Assembly: GCA_016648135.1 (NCBI GenBank)
Contig: JADDOH010005133.1
Span: 1 to 64,000 of the forward strand
DNA length: 64,000 bases
Reading direction: 5' to 3'
Source of the DNA: Agrypnia vestita
Lineage: Eukaryota; Arthropoda; Insecta; Trichoptera; Phryganeidae
A program made the translations under genes and the position numbers. Below are positions 45,686 to 57,600 of the stretch, one piece after another (position 1 is the first letter of the stretch; each line of letters opens with the position of its first letter). Below the pieces are notes generated by a model. The model searched no databases, was not told where the DNA came from, and worked only from the letters and a program-made list of their open reading frames with translations.

Positions 45686-48600
45686 TTAAGCCTTGCAGGC
45701 GGCTGGCACCTTGTAGTAGGCTACGGAGTTGGGCTTGTACTGGTTCGGATTCAGCTGCGGGTTCTCTCCGTTCTGGATCTGTTCCTTCATCTGGCTAAAC
45801 TCCGAGTTCTCTGACGGTTTGCAGTGGACGTGTACCTGAAAGAGTGTACTCCTTTAGTAATCTGGTCACTGTCTCCTGCGACCAGCTAAAGATCTCCAAA
45901 AAATCACCACAATTGGGTCATTTCACATTTTACAGATATCTATGAAAATATATGAAATAGATTTAGAAAAATAAATTATATTTCGTAAACGAGTGTGGGA
46001 TAATGTTTTCATTCATAATTTTTATAATAAAAATCTTAAAAAATTCGCTTCCTCCAAAACGCGATGTGATTGGTCGTGACGTTGTTTGGCAAGAATTAAA
46101 GACAAACATACTTGATCTATGGTGTTTGTCACTGTAATTTGTTTCGTTTCTATGGTAACCGTACGTCTTCGTACATTCTAATGTACATTAAAATAGGTAC
46201 ACATAAATATTTTATCTCGCGTGTAGCTTATTTGCAGTTTTAAGGTTTAAACTATATGAAAATACTTCAAATAATAATAAAATAACATTTTTTAATCTGT
46301 GTAAATTCAATGTCTATTGAATGAGCGAAAAATAAATTAATATTCATTTGAATGATAGAAATTACTCTATTCATATTTCCTTGATTTAGTGCTTTTGAGC
46401 TTAGTTATTTTTTTAGGGTTATGAAACTTTAAAATGAAATAAAACACATAAAAATCTTGGTTTGATGGCCATGATTTTAGAAGGATAATTTTCTGCCAAT
46501 TGTGTTTAAATATTTGAGGTAATTTTCCAACAACAGCTAATTTGACAGCTCATAGCTGATTTAGCTGTTTGTCATTTAGCCATGAATAAATGGGTTTATA
46601 CGAGAATACCTCTTGCAAATTTATTCCGAGAATCATGGTATCGCAATCATATTTAAACATTAATGACAAAATTATTTTTCCAATAAAGCCGCATTTTCAT
46701 GCAATCTTATTTCATTTTAAATTCTATACTTCTCAAAAAACACCCAGCATTTTATTTATCACTTAATCGATACATAAAACAAATATTTCAATTCGAATTT
46801 GTAATTTTGACTTCTGATCAGTTGGAGTACTAACAGTGAATAATCTTAGCTCTGCGACCACGCCCGGGGTTTCCGCAAAATTGACAATTTCTTTTGATAG
46901 GTTAGGTTAGGTTAGTAACTTTTTAAACCGCTTTTGCTTTTAATTTTTTAAATATTAAAAAACTGTTAATAATAACATTAGCATATGTAAGCTGTTAATT
47001 AAGATTTCTCGAATAAATAAATGTACAATTTAAGGTTTAATTAATGGTTTGTGTCATAGCTAAATTGAATTCGGTTTGAAACCACGCTCGCCAGATTGTG
47101 TGTCTGTATTAGCGTATTTTGAATAAACTACAACTCCTCAAGATTAGATCATTCAAATGTGGTATGTGAATCGGTAAAAGGGTATTTTCTGCGGAAGACT
47201 CACTCTGATTTGCGTTTCTCCTTGAGGCTGGGCGCCCTCCGCGCAGGCCTGCACCGGGCGGTACGTGATGCAGGTCTGTCCATCCTCCTCGTAGTACTGC
47301 ACCTGCCGGTAGAGCTGGTCTCCCTGGCTCTGTCCGTACGCCTCGGGCTTCCTCGGGCTGTGACCGCCTTGCCCGCCTTGTCCACCTTGTCCGTACCCGC
47401 CTTGTCCACCTTTTCCGTACCCGCCTTGTCCACCTTGTCCGTACCCGCCTTGTCCACCTTGTCCGTATCCGACTTGTCCGCCTTGTCCACCTTGTCCACC
47501 TTGTCCACCTTGTCCATCTTGTCCACCTTGTCCACCTTGTCCACCTTGTTCGTAATCGCCTTGTCCACCTTGTCCGTATCCGCCTTGTCCACCTTGTCCG
47601 TATCCGCCTTGTCCACCTTGTCCGTAACTGCCTTGTCCACCTTGTTCGTAACTGCCTTGTCCACCTTGTCCGTATCCATCTTGTCCGTATCCGCCTTGTC
47701 CACCTTGTCCGTAACCGCCATTTCCACCTTGCCCGTAACCCTCATTTCCACCTTGTCCATGACCGCCGTTTCCGCCATGTCCGCCTTGTCCGTAACCCCC
47801 ATTTCCACCTTGTCCGTATCCGCCTTGTCCTCCTTGACCGTGTCCGCCTTGACCATGTCCGCCCTGACCGTATCCGCCTTGACCGTGTCCGCCTTGACCA
47901 TGTCCGCCCTGACCGTATCCGCCTTGGCCGTGTCCGCCTTGGCCGTGTCCGCCTTGGCCGTATCCGCCTTGACCGTGTCCGCCCTGCGAGTTTCCGCCTC
48001 GCCCGCCTTCTTCCTCGCTCGACTCTTCGTCGAAACGGTTGTTTTCCTCGCCGTAGTATTTACGCGAGTAGAGGGAGGCGCCGTAGAAGTCGCGCGCGAG
48101 GCAGGGCTGGTGCTTGGCGACCTCGCTGTAGTTCTTGGACGGCCCGTAGCACAGGTCGGGCTGCACCACGTAGCTGGCCGCGGCGTAGGCCGGCTCGCTG
48201 TAGTAGCAGTTCTGCGGTGCGATGACGTCGTACTTTTCCATGGACATGGCGCCGCAGACTCCCCTGGTATTGTTGCGGTACGTCTGTGTGCCCTCGACGT
48301 GCAGGCGCTGGCCGTCGAACGCCACGAGGAGGACGCCTTCTCCGATCTCTAGCGACAGCTCGCTCCCCAGGCTCCACGCCTTCACCAGCCTGCTCTCTCC
48401 CGAGTTGTCCCAAAATTCGGCGATCTGATCCTTACCTATTTGTCTCACTTCGCCATTTACCTTCAGTTCGTCTTTGTCGATCTCCACGAAGACTTCGGAC
48501 TGGCTGGGGTTCCTGTAGATCAAAACGCGGATATTAGAATACTTTCATAATACAATTGCATTATTTTAGGCCTGAATATGTGAACCAAACGTTGTCTAGA

Positions 48601-51600
48601 AAGTTCTTTATCATTATATCTGATTCATTAATTTTAGAGTAAATTAATTTTTAAAATTTCATACAGATTACTTCAATGGTTATCCGACGCGTTACACTTC
48701 TTATCTTATCTTCGTAAGTCAGAAATATTGAAAGGAATACAAATTGGTAAGTCGCTTATCTCTGTTGATATATTTCATAAAGTGCAGGAAGATTTTTGGC
48801 TGAGATTTTAGATAGGAACCCACCTATTGTGTATTGTGTACTTAAACCTGTGGGTGGTGCACATATTACACTGCGTCGTCCTAGGACTATACAAAGTCAT
48901 TCTGATATTTTGTCAGTCTGTCTATTCTGATAGTCCACGAGATGTGGATGTAGGGAAGAATACACAAAAAAGCTGGATGGATAGAATTAACAATGAAAAT
49001 GTTACGGCTCGGATGAATAAAGAAATATAAGCAATTAAAACAATAAAACTCCATGAACTTGAATATCTCGGACGTGTGATGAGGCATCCAAAGAATCTTG
49101 AGATCTTACACCTATAATTCAGGGAAAGGTTGCCGGAAGTCGAAGCCCTGGAAGAAGGAAAACATCATGGCTGAAAAATCCAAGACAGTGGTCTGGGTAG
49201 TCTACTATAGAATAGTGTAGTTAATAAAAATCTTCTAGCCAACGTCCGTTGACCGGGTAGTATTTCGAAAAAATAAATGACTATAATAAAAAATGACTAA
49301 ATCAAATTGTTATGAATGTAGAGATTTTTTAATTAAAAAATATTAATTCATTACTCTCGTATTTTCGGCCAGTGAGTAAAAGAGATCAGAATATTGCACG
49401 TCGCAGTTTAATCGAGTAAGGAAGAACACGACAATACCACACATTTCATGAAGGACAGACGCGGTTGCTTGGTTTTTGGTGAAAGAGAAAACAATATTGA
49501 AAGAGCATGGTAGAATCGCATAACTCGTGTTAGACAAAGACGGACTGCACCGCGTCGTTGAATTCAGTTGGTAATGATACGTCGGCGTGAGCGCACGCAA
49601 ATTCGATATGCCATGATTTTCTGATAATTTACTAAAAATAATGCAAATATATATGTTAATCTTACATAATAATATAAAGGGACCTTGAAAAAGTTATATC
49701 TCTACTGAATAAATATATTTTTTACCAGATAATAAAAACTATGTCGATCTTTAATCATATAATGCTGTGTTACACCACCGTTCCCGAAGGTATTTTTTAG
49801 CATAGACTTTTAAGAGTCAAAAAATATTTCTGTATTCTGTATAAAGTTGGTAACTACGCGCATGTAAACTGCTCGTTCTCTCCCAGGTTAAAGAACGAAA
49901 GGAGAGCTATGTAAGAAACTATTTTTAGCGCAACAACTGCTGGATACAACGGTGTTCACCTGTAGAAGATGCGAACTCGACTTCCTTTCTTTTCCCCGTC
50001 GTTCTTCATGATGACGGTGGTCTGCTGCTGCTTGCTGGCTGCGGAAGTTCCGTTCTGCATGATCACGTGCCAGCAGTTGTCGATGGGGTATTCGTACGTC
50101 AGGTTTGAGAAAGTGTTGATTTTGGTCTTGTCAACTTCGCACGTGGCTGGAGAACAAATGAGGAAAATTTCAATGAGTGCATCGATGTGAAAATACTGTA
50201 TTTAATTACCTCCCGCTTCTTTAAATTAACAATAATTGTAGTTGTTATTTTGTTCTTTTAAAGTGTAAAGTGCATAAATCATGTATTTGCAAAGATCAAA
50301 AATAACTAAATAATATAAAAAAGGAATCAAGCGGATGCGTACGGTTATACTGGTGACCGAAATAGTCATTGATGACCCTCCTGTAGGTGGTAATGGATGG
50401 GTGGACGGCGATGATCTCGGAGACGAATGGCCCGACCTGGATGTTGGTGAAGTTGGCCTCCACGTGCGCGGTCTTGATGGAGACGTTCAGCGCGGAGTAG
50501 TCGGGGTACAGGCGACCTTCCACCTCCAGGTTGTTTGAATTCTTAATGTCGCCCTGCTGCCAATTTTCCTCTACGTTGAAGTAGTTGAAGTACCGCGCGT
50601 AGTCGTACAGCTTATAGGTCAGGTTTTTGGCTCCCTCTTCGATGTTTTCGTACTTGGCTTTCAACTTAAAGTAGTCCATGGTGTTGGAGCGGAAGGTGAT
50701 GTTTCTGCAAGCGGGCAGGATATTGTTTCCTTGCGCCATCTCCTTCTGGCACTGCTTGGCCTCCGGGGTGGTCTCCAGATAATTCTTTCGCTCTTTCGAC
50801 TGTTCCATGTGAGCCTGCAGGTCGAAGGAAGAGTCCACCTTTCCGTCCCGGCCGTAAGCGACGTGCCCTTGGAAGTCGGAGAAGGTGTTGAAATTGAGGG
50901 CTTCTTCGTAGTTGAACAGCGGAGTCAGGGGCATCTTGGCGGAAGCGGCGCCGCCGAACTGGAACTTCTTGTTGTTAACGTTGTTCTTGCTGTAGTAGAA
51001 GAGTCCTTGAAGGGTCTTGTCGACAGGGCTGCTGGCGCCGGCCATCCCGGCGATGTAGTAGGCTTTCTTCCGGCCTTCGAATTGGACATTGAGGACGTAC
51101 GCTCCGGCCTGCGCGCCGCGAATTCCTTCGGATACCTTATTCAAGATCTTCTGCTGGTTCTGCTCACCCTGGTTGGCCGAGAACAGTTCCTTGGTCACTC
51201 CATCGAAAGATTGCCATTTTTGACCGTTTTCCTTGCCGCCGACCCAAGCTCCGGCCTTGCTGTTTTTGCGCGAGTTGCTATCTGCGGAGAAATCAGTCAA
51301 AAATCACAATTAGAGATTATGTACGCATTCAGTAGTTATAGCAAATAAATTGTAACCGTGGGTACTTACAGTGCGAGGCGGAGATCTTCATCTTGTCGGT
51401 GGTGGACTCTTCAGCCAGGTAGTGGATGCTGATGTTGGTGCGGCTAAAGGCATTCTCCTCGTGGTGCGGATGGGCCAGGCGCAACATCAGCTCTTGGTGG
51501 CTCGTGATGGGGGTATTCCATTCGGGACTGTTCTCGTACTCGGCGTCTATAGAGAAGGCCATGCCGGTTGTGTCCTTTCCGTACACTTCATGGTGCGAGT

Positions 51601-54600
51601 ATTTGGGATTCACTTCTCCGACTAACTGCGTTCCTGGATTTTTGGAAGGAATGATGTACGTCTCGGCATCGGCGCTCATAGTATACGCAGAGACGCTGTA
51701 GTGATATATCTGGACGGATCTTTTTTGATTCTGAATGGCAAATTCGACTGATGCGTCACTATTATGAAGATCTAATTCGAAGTTGAGTCGCGCCGGGATG
51801 TAGAATTGTTCTTTGTGCTGAACTCCAGCCACGAAATACCTGTAGTTCATGGGGCAGAAGAAGCCGACGCGGCCATCGTAGTCGGAGGCGTGGACGATGT
51901 TAATTTCACCCGTCGCGTTGATTCCGGCAGATCTGTCGTTATGGTATTGGACCTTGGCTTTGACAGTTCCGTTGGTACTGAAGATTACCGGGTTCTTGAA
52001 TTTGTAGAAGTACGGGACACCCATGATGAGCGGGAACATGATATCAGAGTCGTCGTGGTTGTAGAATTTGGTGTAGTTGTAGGATACTCCTTTTTGAAGT
52101 TTCTTAGCGAAAGATTCCAGGTGGGCGGGAAGATTTTCCATGTAGTCTTCTCCGAAAGAAAAGAAACGCTCTTGGTTTAAGGCTTTGAAATGGAAATTAG
52201 CTTTCAAAGGTTCTTCGGTGTCCCTCTGAATGTTCAAGGACTCGATCTTTTCAGAGTCGGAGTTCGCGGAAGATCCGGAGGACCCGCGACCCTGGTGCGA
52301 CTGGGTGTTCGCAAACACTTCGTAGAGCTTTCCAATGCTAGAAATACTTCCTCCAAACTAGAAAAAGAATACGCTCTATTAAAACGTTACCATCGCACAT
52401 TTCAGAATTTTTACGTAAAATTAGAGTCAAGGAATTGGTTTAAGATCTGAGAGAATAATACTTAATGGTACGTATACTTCTTAATGAATTTTGGATGACT
52501 GTCTCATTATATTTGTATAATCATCTTGGGGGAGAGGGCGACCACGGAAGACGTGGCACGACCAGATTAACCAGATACTGGAAGATGGTCCTGTTAGAAG
52601 CCTGAACAACCGTCGAGCTTGCATGCGAAGATGTATGAATGTAGACGAAGCGAAAGTTGTATATCAGGACAGAAGAGTATGGCGCTCAATCCTCTCTTTC
52701 TACCCCAACAGGGAAACGGCGTAATGGTAAGTAAGTAGGTAAGTAGGTAATCTTGGGGTTCGTTAAAGTAAATAAATTTATGTGGTAAGACTTCTGTAAT
52801 TTTGCGTGATAAAGACGATTGCCGAATGGTAATCACAAAAACTATCGCTAAACACAAGACCGTAAGCTAGGAAAGGTCAAAACTGAGATGGAGCGACGAT
52901 GAAATAGTTGTCTTACAAATAGCTCGTAATAAGGGTCAAGGGGAAAACTTCTCGAGGAGGTCAGTTTTCGAGCCAATAGAGACTATGACATTTTCTAATA
53001 CTTACATTTCGGTCCCTTAGCCAGGAGTCAAGTTTGTCCCTGTGGACGTAGTGGAAGCTCTTGGGCACGATGCTGTCGTCACTGCCGATGTAGCTGAGCG
53101 CCGTGAAGAAGCCGACGCTGTCATCCTCGGATTCGTAGCCCCCCATCAACTTCTTCGAGTATTGGATGCCGTACTCCTTGTCGCTGAGCAGGGGCCGCGC
53201 GGCTTTGGCGTAGTTCGACCTGTCGGTGGAAAACAATTGAAAAGGCGCAATTATATAATCTATCTAAATAATTTCCTTCAGAAGAATGGGAATACTAGTG
53301 GGATGGGTTCTTTCTGTGGAATCCTGATGAAGTACTGGGAAAATCTTCACCCGCTTTCTGCAGCTATTATTTAGATTATTAGACCTCACTTAGGTCAGAT
53401 TAAGAATGTAACGGTGTCTATACAAAGTATAATTTTATGGAATGGAAACATTTGACATTCACTGAGATTTAAGAAATGATAAGATGAATCGATGCATTTG
53501 AGATATGGATCTACAAAATAATGTTAATAATTAATAATAATAAGCTGGAGAGACAGAGTTGCGAATGAAAATATTGTGGTTTGGATTTATAAACAAAAAG
53601 AGATATTTAGAAGAATTAAAATCCGTAAACTTGAATATGTGGGATATGTCATCAGAAAAGGATCAGATCTTCCATGTCATGTGGCGGGGATAGAGCTGTA
53701 GTTGAGGATTGGAAGAAGAAGAACCGGAAGAAGAAAGAAGAAGAAGAAGAGGGTTTGGGCGGTTTTTCCGCCAAAATGAAGCGAAACTCTACTGGCGAGG
53801 CACACCGTTAATGCAAGCAGTCCATAGATTGTAATGTGCGGACTTCTCGCGTTGACAATACGCCTCGTTATCGTGTAAATATACATAGCAAATTGTGAAA
53901 TGTAATCGTATGAACACGGAAGACAATGGTTCGTTTCTAAAATATTAAAATGTCTCACAATCTGGCGTGGTCAGATCCGTAGAGATTAGCAGCGTGGTTG
54001 ATGGCCGACTGCACGGCGGAGCGCACCTGGCGCGAGGAGTCGGTGTGCGTGGCGCGGGCCATGCGCTGCAGCATGGCGGCCGAGGGGCGGGCCTTCATCA
54101 GCTGGAACACCGCGGCCACGCGCACCTCGTAGTCGTCTCCCTGGTTCTGGTACAGGTTGAACAGGGCGTCGCGCGTCTGGTGCGGGAACAGATGCGCTAC
54201 GTGCCGGTAGTTGAGCACCATCTGGGTGCGCACGAATTTCGAGCTAGGGCGCCTGCGCTCCAAGTAAGGACCGAAAACTCGGAAGATGGCCGGGTGACCC
54301 AAGTTGCCGATGGCCCTGATCATGACCTGGTGTTTGTGTCCGTCCTTCTGCCGCAGGGCCTGGTGCAGTTGCTCCTCCAAGTACGGCAGCGCCACTTCAG
54401 AGACGATCTGGTAGTGCTTGTTGGCGAGCCGGCCGTAGGTATGCGTCGGGTAAAAGTTGTGGGCGGTTTCATTGTCGACGTGCGCCATCCTGATAAAACT
54501 GGTGGCGGCCAGGAGGGCGGAGACGTTCACCCGCCCCTGCTGCTGTACCTCGTGGCTGATGGAGAAGTGGAAGAAGTCCGAGAGCAGTTGCGCGGTCGGG

Positions 54601-57600
54601 TAGCGGAGCGAGTAGGGCAGCCCGGAGATCAGCTGCGCGGCAACCTCGCCCTCCACTTGGTGCTTGTACACCCAGGACTTGACCTGCTGGTAAGCGGGCT
54701 GCGTGCCGGCCTGAGCTACGGCTTCGCGGTACACGATCCAATCTTGGCTCTGATAATTTTTGCCAGCCTCGACCGGGTACAGACCGCACGTGACCTGGTC
54801 CAATTCCTTGGAGTTCATTCGTGAAATAATGTTGACCAATCGGTTCCACGAGGTGATGGTGTCCATTTCGGGCATACTGCTTGGGTGTTGAAGCTCTTTT
54901 CCGATTTGTCGGGCATCATTGATGACCATATCTACCATGTCCTGTCGATAAACATTTTTGCTTCGACCTAAGCTTCCGAAAGTTACTGGGCTGGAATCCA
55001 TATCGGGTTTTTCTTCCCAAGAGTCGGAAGATGAATGGGAACTCGAACTCGAGCTGGAACTGGAGCTAGAACTGGAACTGGAGCTAGAACTGGAGCTATC
55101 GGAAGAGCTGGACTTGTTGGAATTGCCTTGTTTGTTGCTTCCATTCTTGTTGTTAGGCTGCCTGAATGGCAATGCAGACCTGAAAACAATCCCCAAATCT
55201 GTATTACAATATGTAATCGAGTGTTTTATTGTATATTTAACATTTACAAAATTTATACACATTGCGTCTGACCCTACAACGATGTCAATGTCAGCCCTGC
55301 GGCTTAACGTAGATTCCTTAATGCAGTGCATTAAATAAAATAACGCCATTTTATAATTCAACAAAATTTGTGGCCTTCGAGGCCTCGGAGGATTGTTCGA
55401 GCTGAGCGGCAGTTTGTACTCCTAGCGATCCCCATATCACAGGTGACTACTACCAAGTTGGGATATTTCTAAGAATTGGCAAAATCTGACATTAAACAAA
55501 TCAAAAATACAAAAACTCCGATAATATTTCATTTCACATATTATTTGTGATACAAGATATTTTCAGAAGATGTCTAAAATAACAATGATGTTAAAAGAAA
55601 ATGGATAATTTTAGTAAATCCCGAAAAATAAAGTCATTTCGATACTCGAACATGGAACGTTATATTAACTGAAAACAGCTTTTACTAAGGAGCCTGTTTG
55701 CCTAGTGACTTTCACCTAGTAATTTAGTTTAGTGGTTGGTGGTTCGAGCCCCATTCCAGGAGATAAGAAATTTAGTCTTATTTTCAAAGAACAAGCAATT
55801 TTTTGGTCGTGTGGAACGTGTGAACGAGGAAATGATGGTTAAGAAAATATATAAGGAAGGAAACCGTAATAGAGGGCGTCCGCAAAAAACCTAGCACGAT
55901 CAGATACTACAAGTATTTGAGGATGGCGCTACAACAACCGTAGAACTTGTATGAGAAGATGTATGAATGTGGCCGAAGCAAAAGTGGTGTTCCAGGATAG
56001 AAGAATGTGGCGTTCAATCCTCTCTGCCTACCCCTGTGGCGAAACGGCGTGATGGGTAGTTAGTTAGAATATTAATGCGGCACGCATTCCTCGCTCTCTT
56101 CTCTATTAAAAAAATAATCGTAGAGTTGAAGAGAAGAAGACACTGTACAGTGTTGTCAAATTTCATTATTACGAATTAGCGAGACGTCTTTTTGGATCGG
56201 CAAAGGTAATGTGAAATAGTGCGCTGGAATGTTCAACTATACGGAGACTTCCAAGGGGCAAGTGAGCTGTCCAGTACAAGCCCGTCCACAGAGAGACAAT
56301 GCAAACACTTAGCACATGGTTTTTTCCGATTTTTTGAACTTGGCACTAGGAATGGTGGACTTTAAGATGCAGCTTGCCGACTTCACCTCAATTAACACAT
56401 TCACTGCGAATGAAGGATTCCAGATCGAACGAAGGATGCGGGATCCGGATTGAACAAAAACAAAGTCTAATGTGAACTATATGAAAAAAGTCGGCCCTTC
56501 GCGGTCGTTCGCGGTCGGTGCGTCCAAAGCGGAGACAGGGTGAGTGTTTACCAATCTCTCCGTAAGCAGGCGTTCGAATGTATTTTAAAATACAGGTACT
56601 GGCGCAACCGCTATTAATAAAATGGCCACAGGCCTACCTACTAGGTTTAACTCAAAGAATTTGGAGGAATATAGTAATTAATAATAAGGTTACAGTTGCT
56701 CATTGGCAGAAAAACATCAAGTCCCGGTTATGACTAAATTTTTAAGTAAATAGATCTTTTTCTGTGTTATTTTTCAATTGATCCAGTGCTCACGTTAGAT
56801 AGATGGCACTCTCTAAAAAAAAGGCGTGCACTGGCGTTTTTCAAAGGAAAATTCCTTACATTTGGGCCGATTTTCGAAATTGATTTTTCGCGTGGACGCT
56901 AAACAATCTATACTTTGTAGAATGAAACAATCTCACTAGTTTTATTTTAAAAAAGTAGGTGAAAGAAAATCCGGTGGCCTGGTTGCGTGTAGATGATGAA
57001 TAAACCACATAACAAATACAACATTTTGTTTATAAATAAACCCTCTTTGCCCCTGGATATTTTTTACCTTTGCCTAATAATTCCCATTCTCGATATAATA
57101 CAATCTGGATCACATTTTCTGCGAAGTTATATCTGTTAGACAAGTTTTGTATAAATAATAATCTTCTTAACAAAAAAAAGCAAAATCAAAACCCGGTGGA
57201 CGCTTCTCGTACCGAGGGTTTCAGGTTCGATTTCCGGTGGACACAATACATGTTTGATTTATTAAACTTTGGTGTTATTGTAATGATGAGCTATAGTTAT
57301 TGGGTATTAAAAGGTAATTACCTCTTCTTTCTTTCACCTAGTCCTTGTGACTGCTGCGAATCCTCACTCTCTTGTCCTCCTTGTTGTCCTCGGTACTGTC
57401 CTGACTGTTGTCCTGACTGTTGTCCTGACTGTTGTCCCGACTGTTGTCCCGACTGTTGTCCCGACTGTTGTCCTGACTGTTGTCCCGACTGTTGTCCTGA
57501 CTGTTGTCCCGACTGTTGTCCCGACTGTTGTCCTGACTGTTGTCCTCCTTGTTGTCCTCGGTACTGTCCTGACTGTTGTCCTGACTGTTGTCCCGACTGT

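Noticed and set aside
46898..46916. Short TTAGG-like run (about three and a half units)
   Set aside because: Matches the insect telomere repeat but is too short, and such runs are common by chance; no telomeric context.
47159..48352. 397-codon open frame on the plus strand, Ser/Leu/Thr-rich repeats
   Set aside because: Exact antisense shadow of the Gly-rich repeat and von Willebrand region of vitellogenin B; openness follows from the repeat's codons. No start context or splice logic of its own.
53967..54824. 285-codon plus-strand frame
   Set aside because: Antisense to vitellogenin B exon 7; same explanation.
55735..55765. tRNA-like B box GGTTCGAGCCC
   Set aside because: No cloverleaf can be drawn and the A-box-like word is far too close; at best a SINE scrap.
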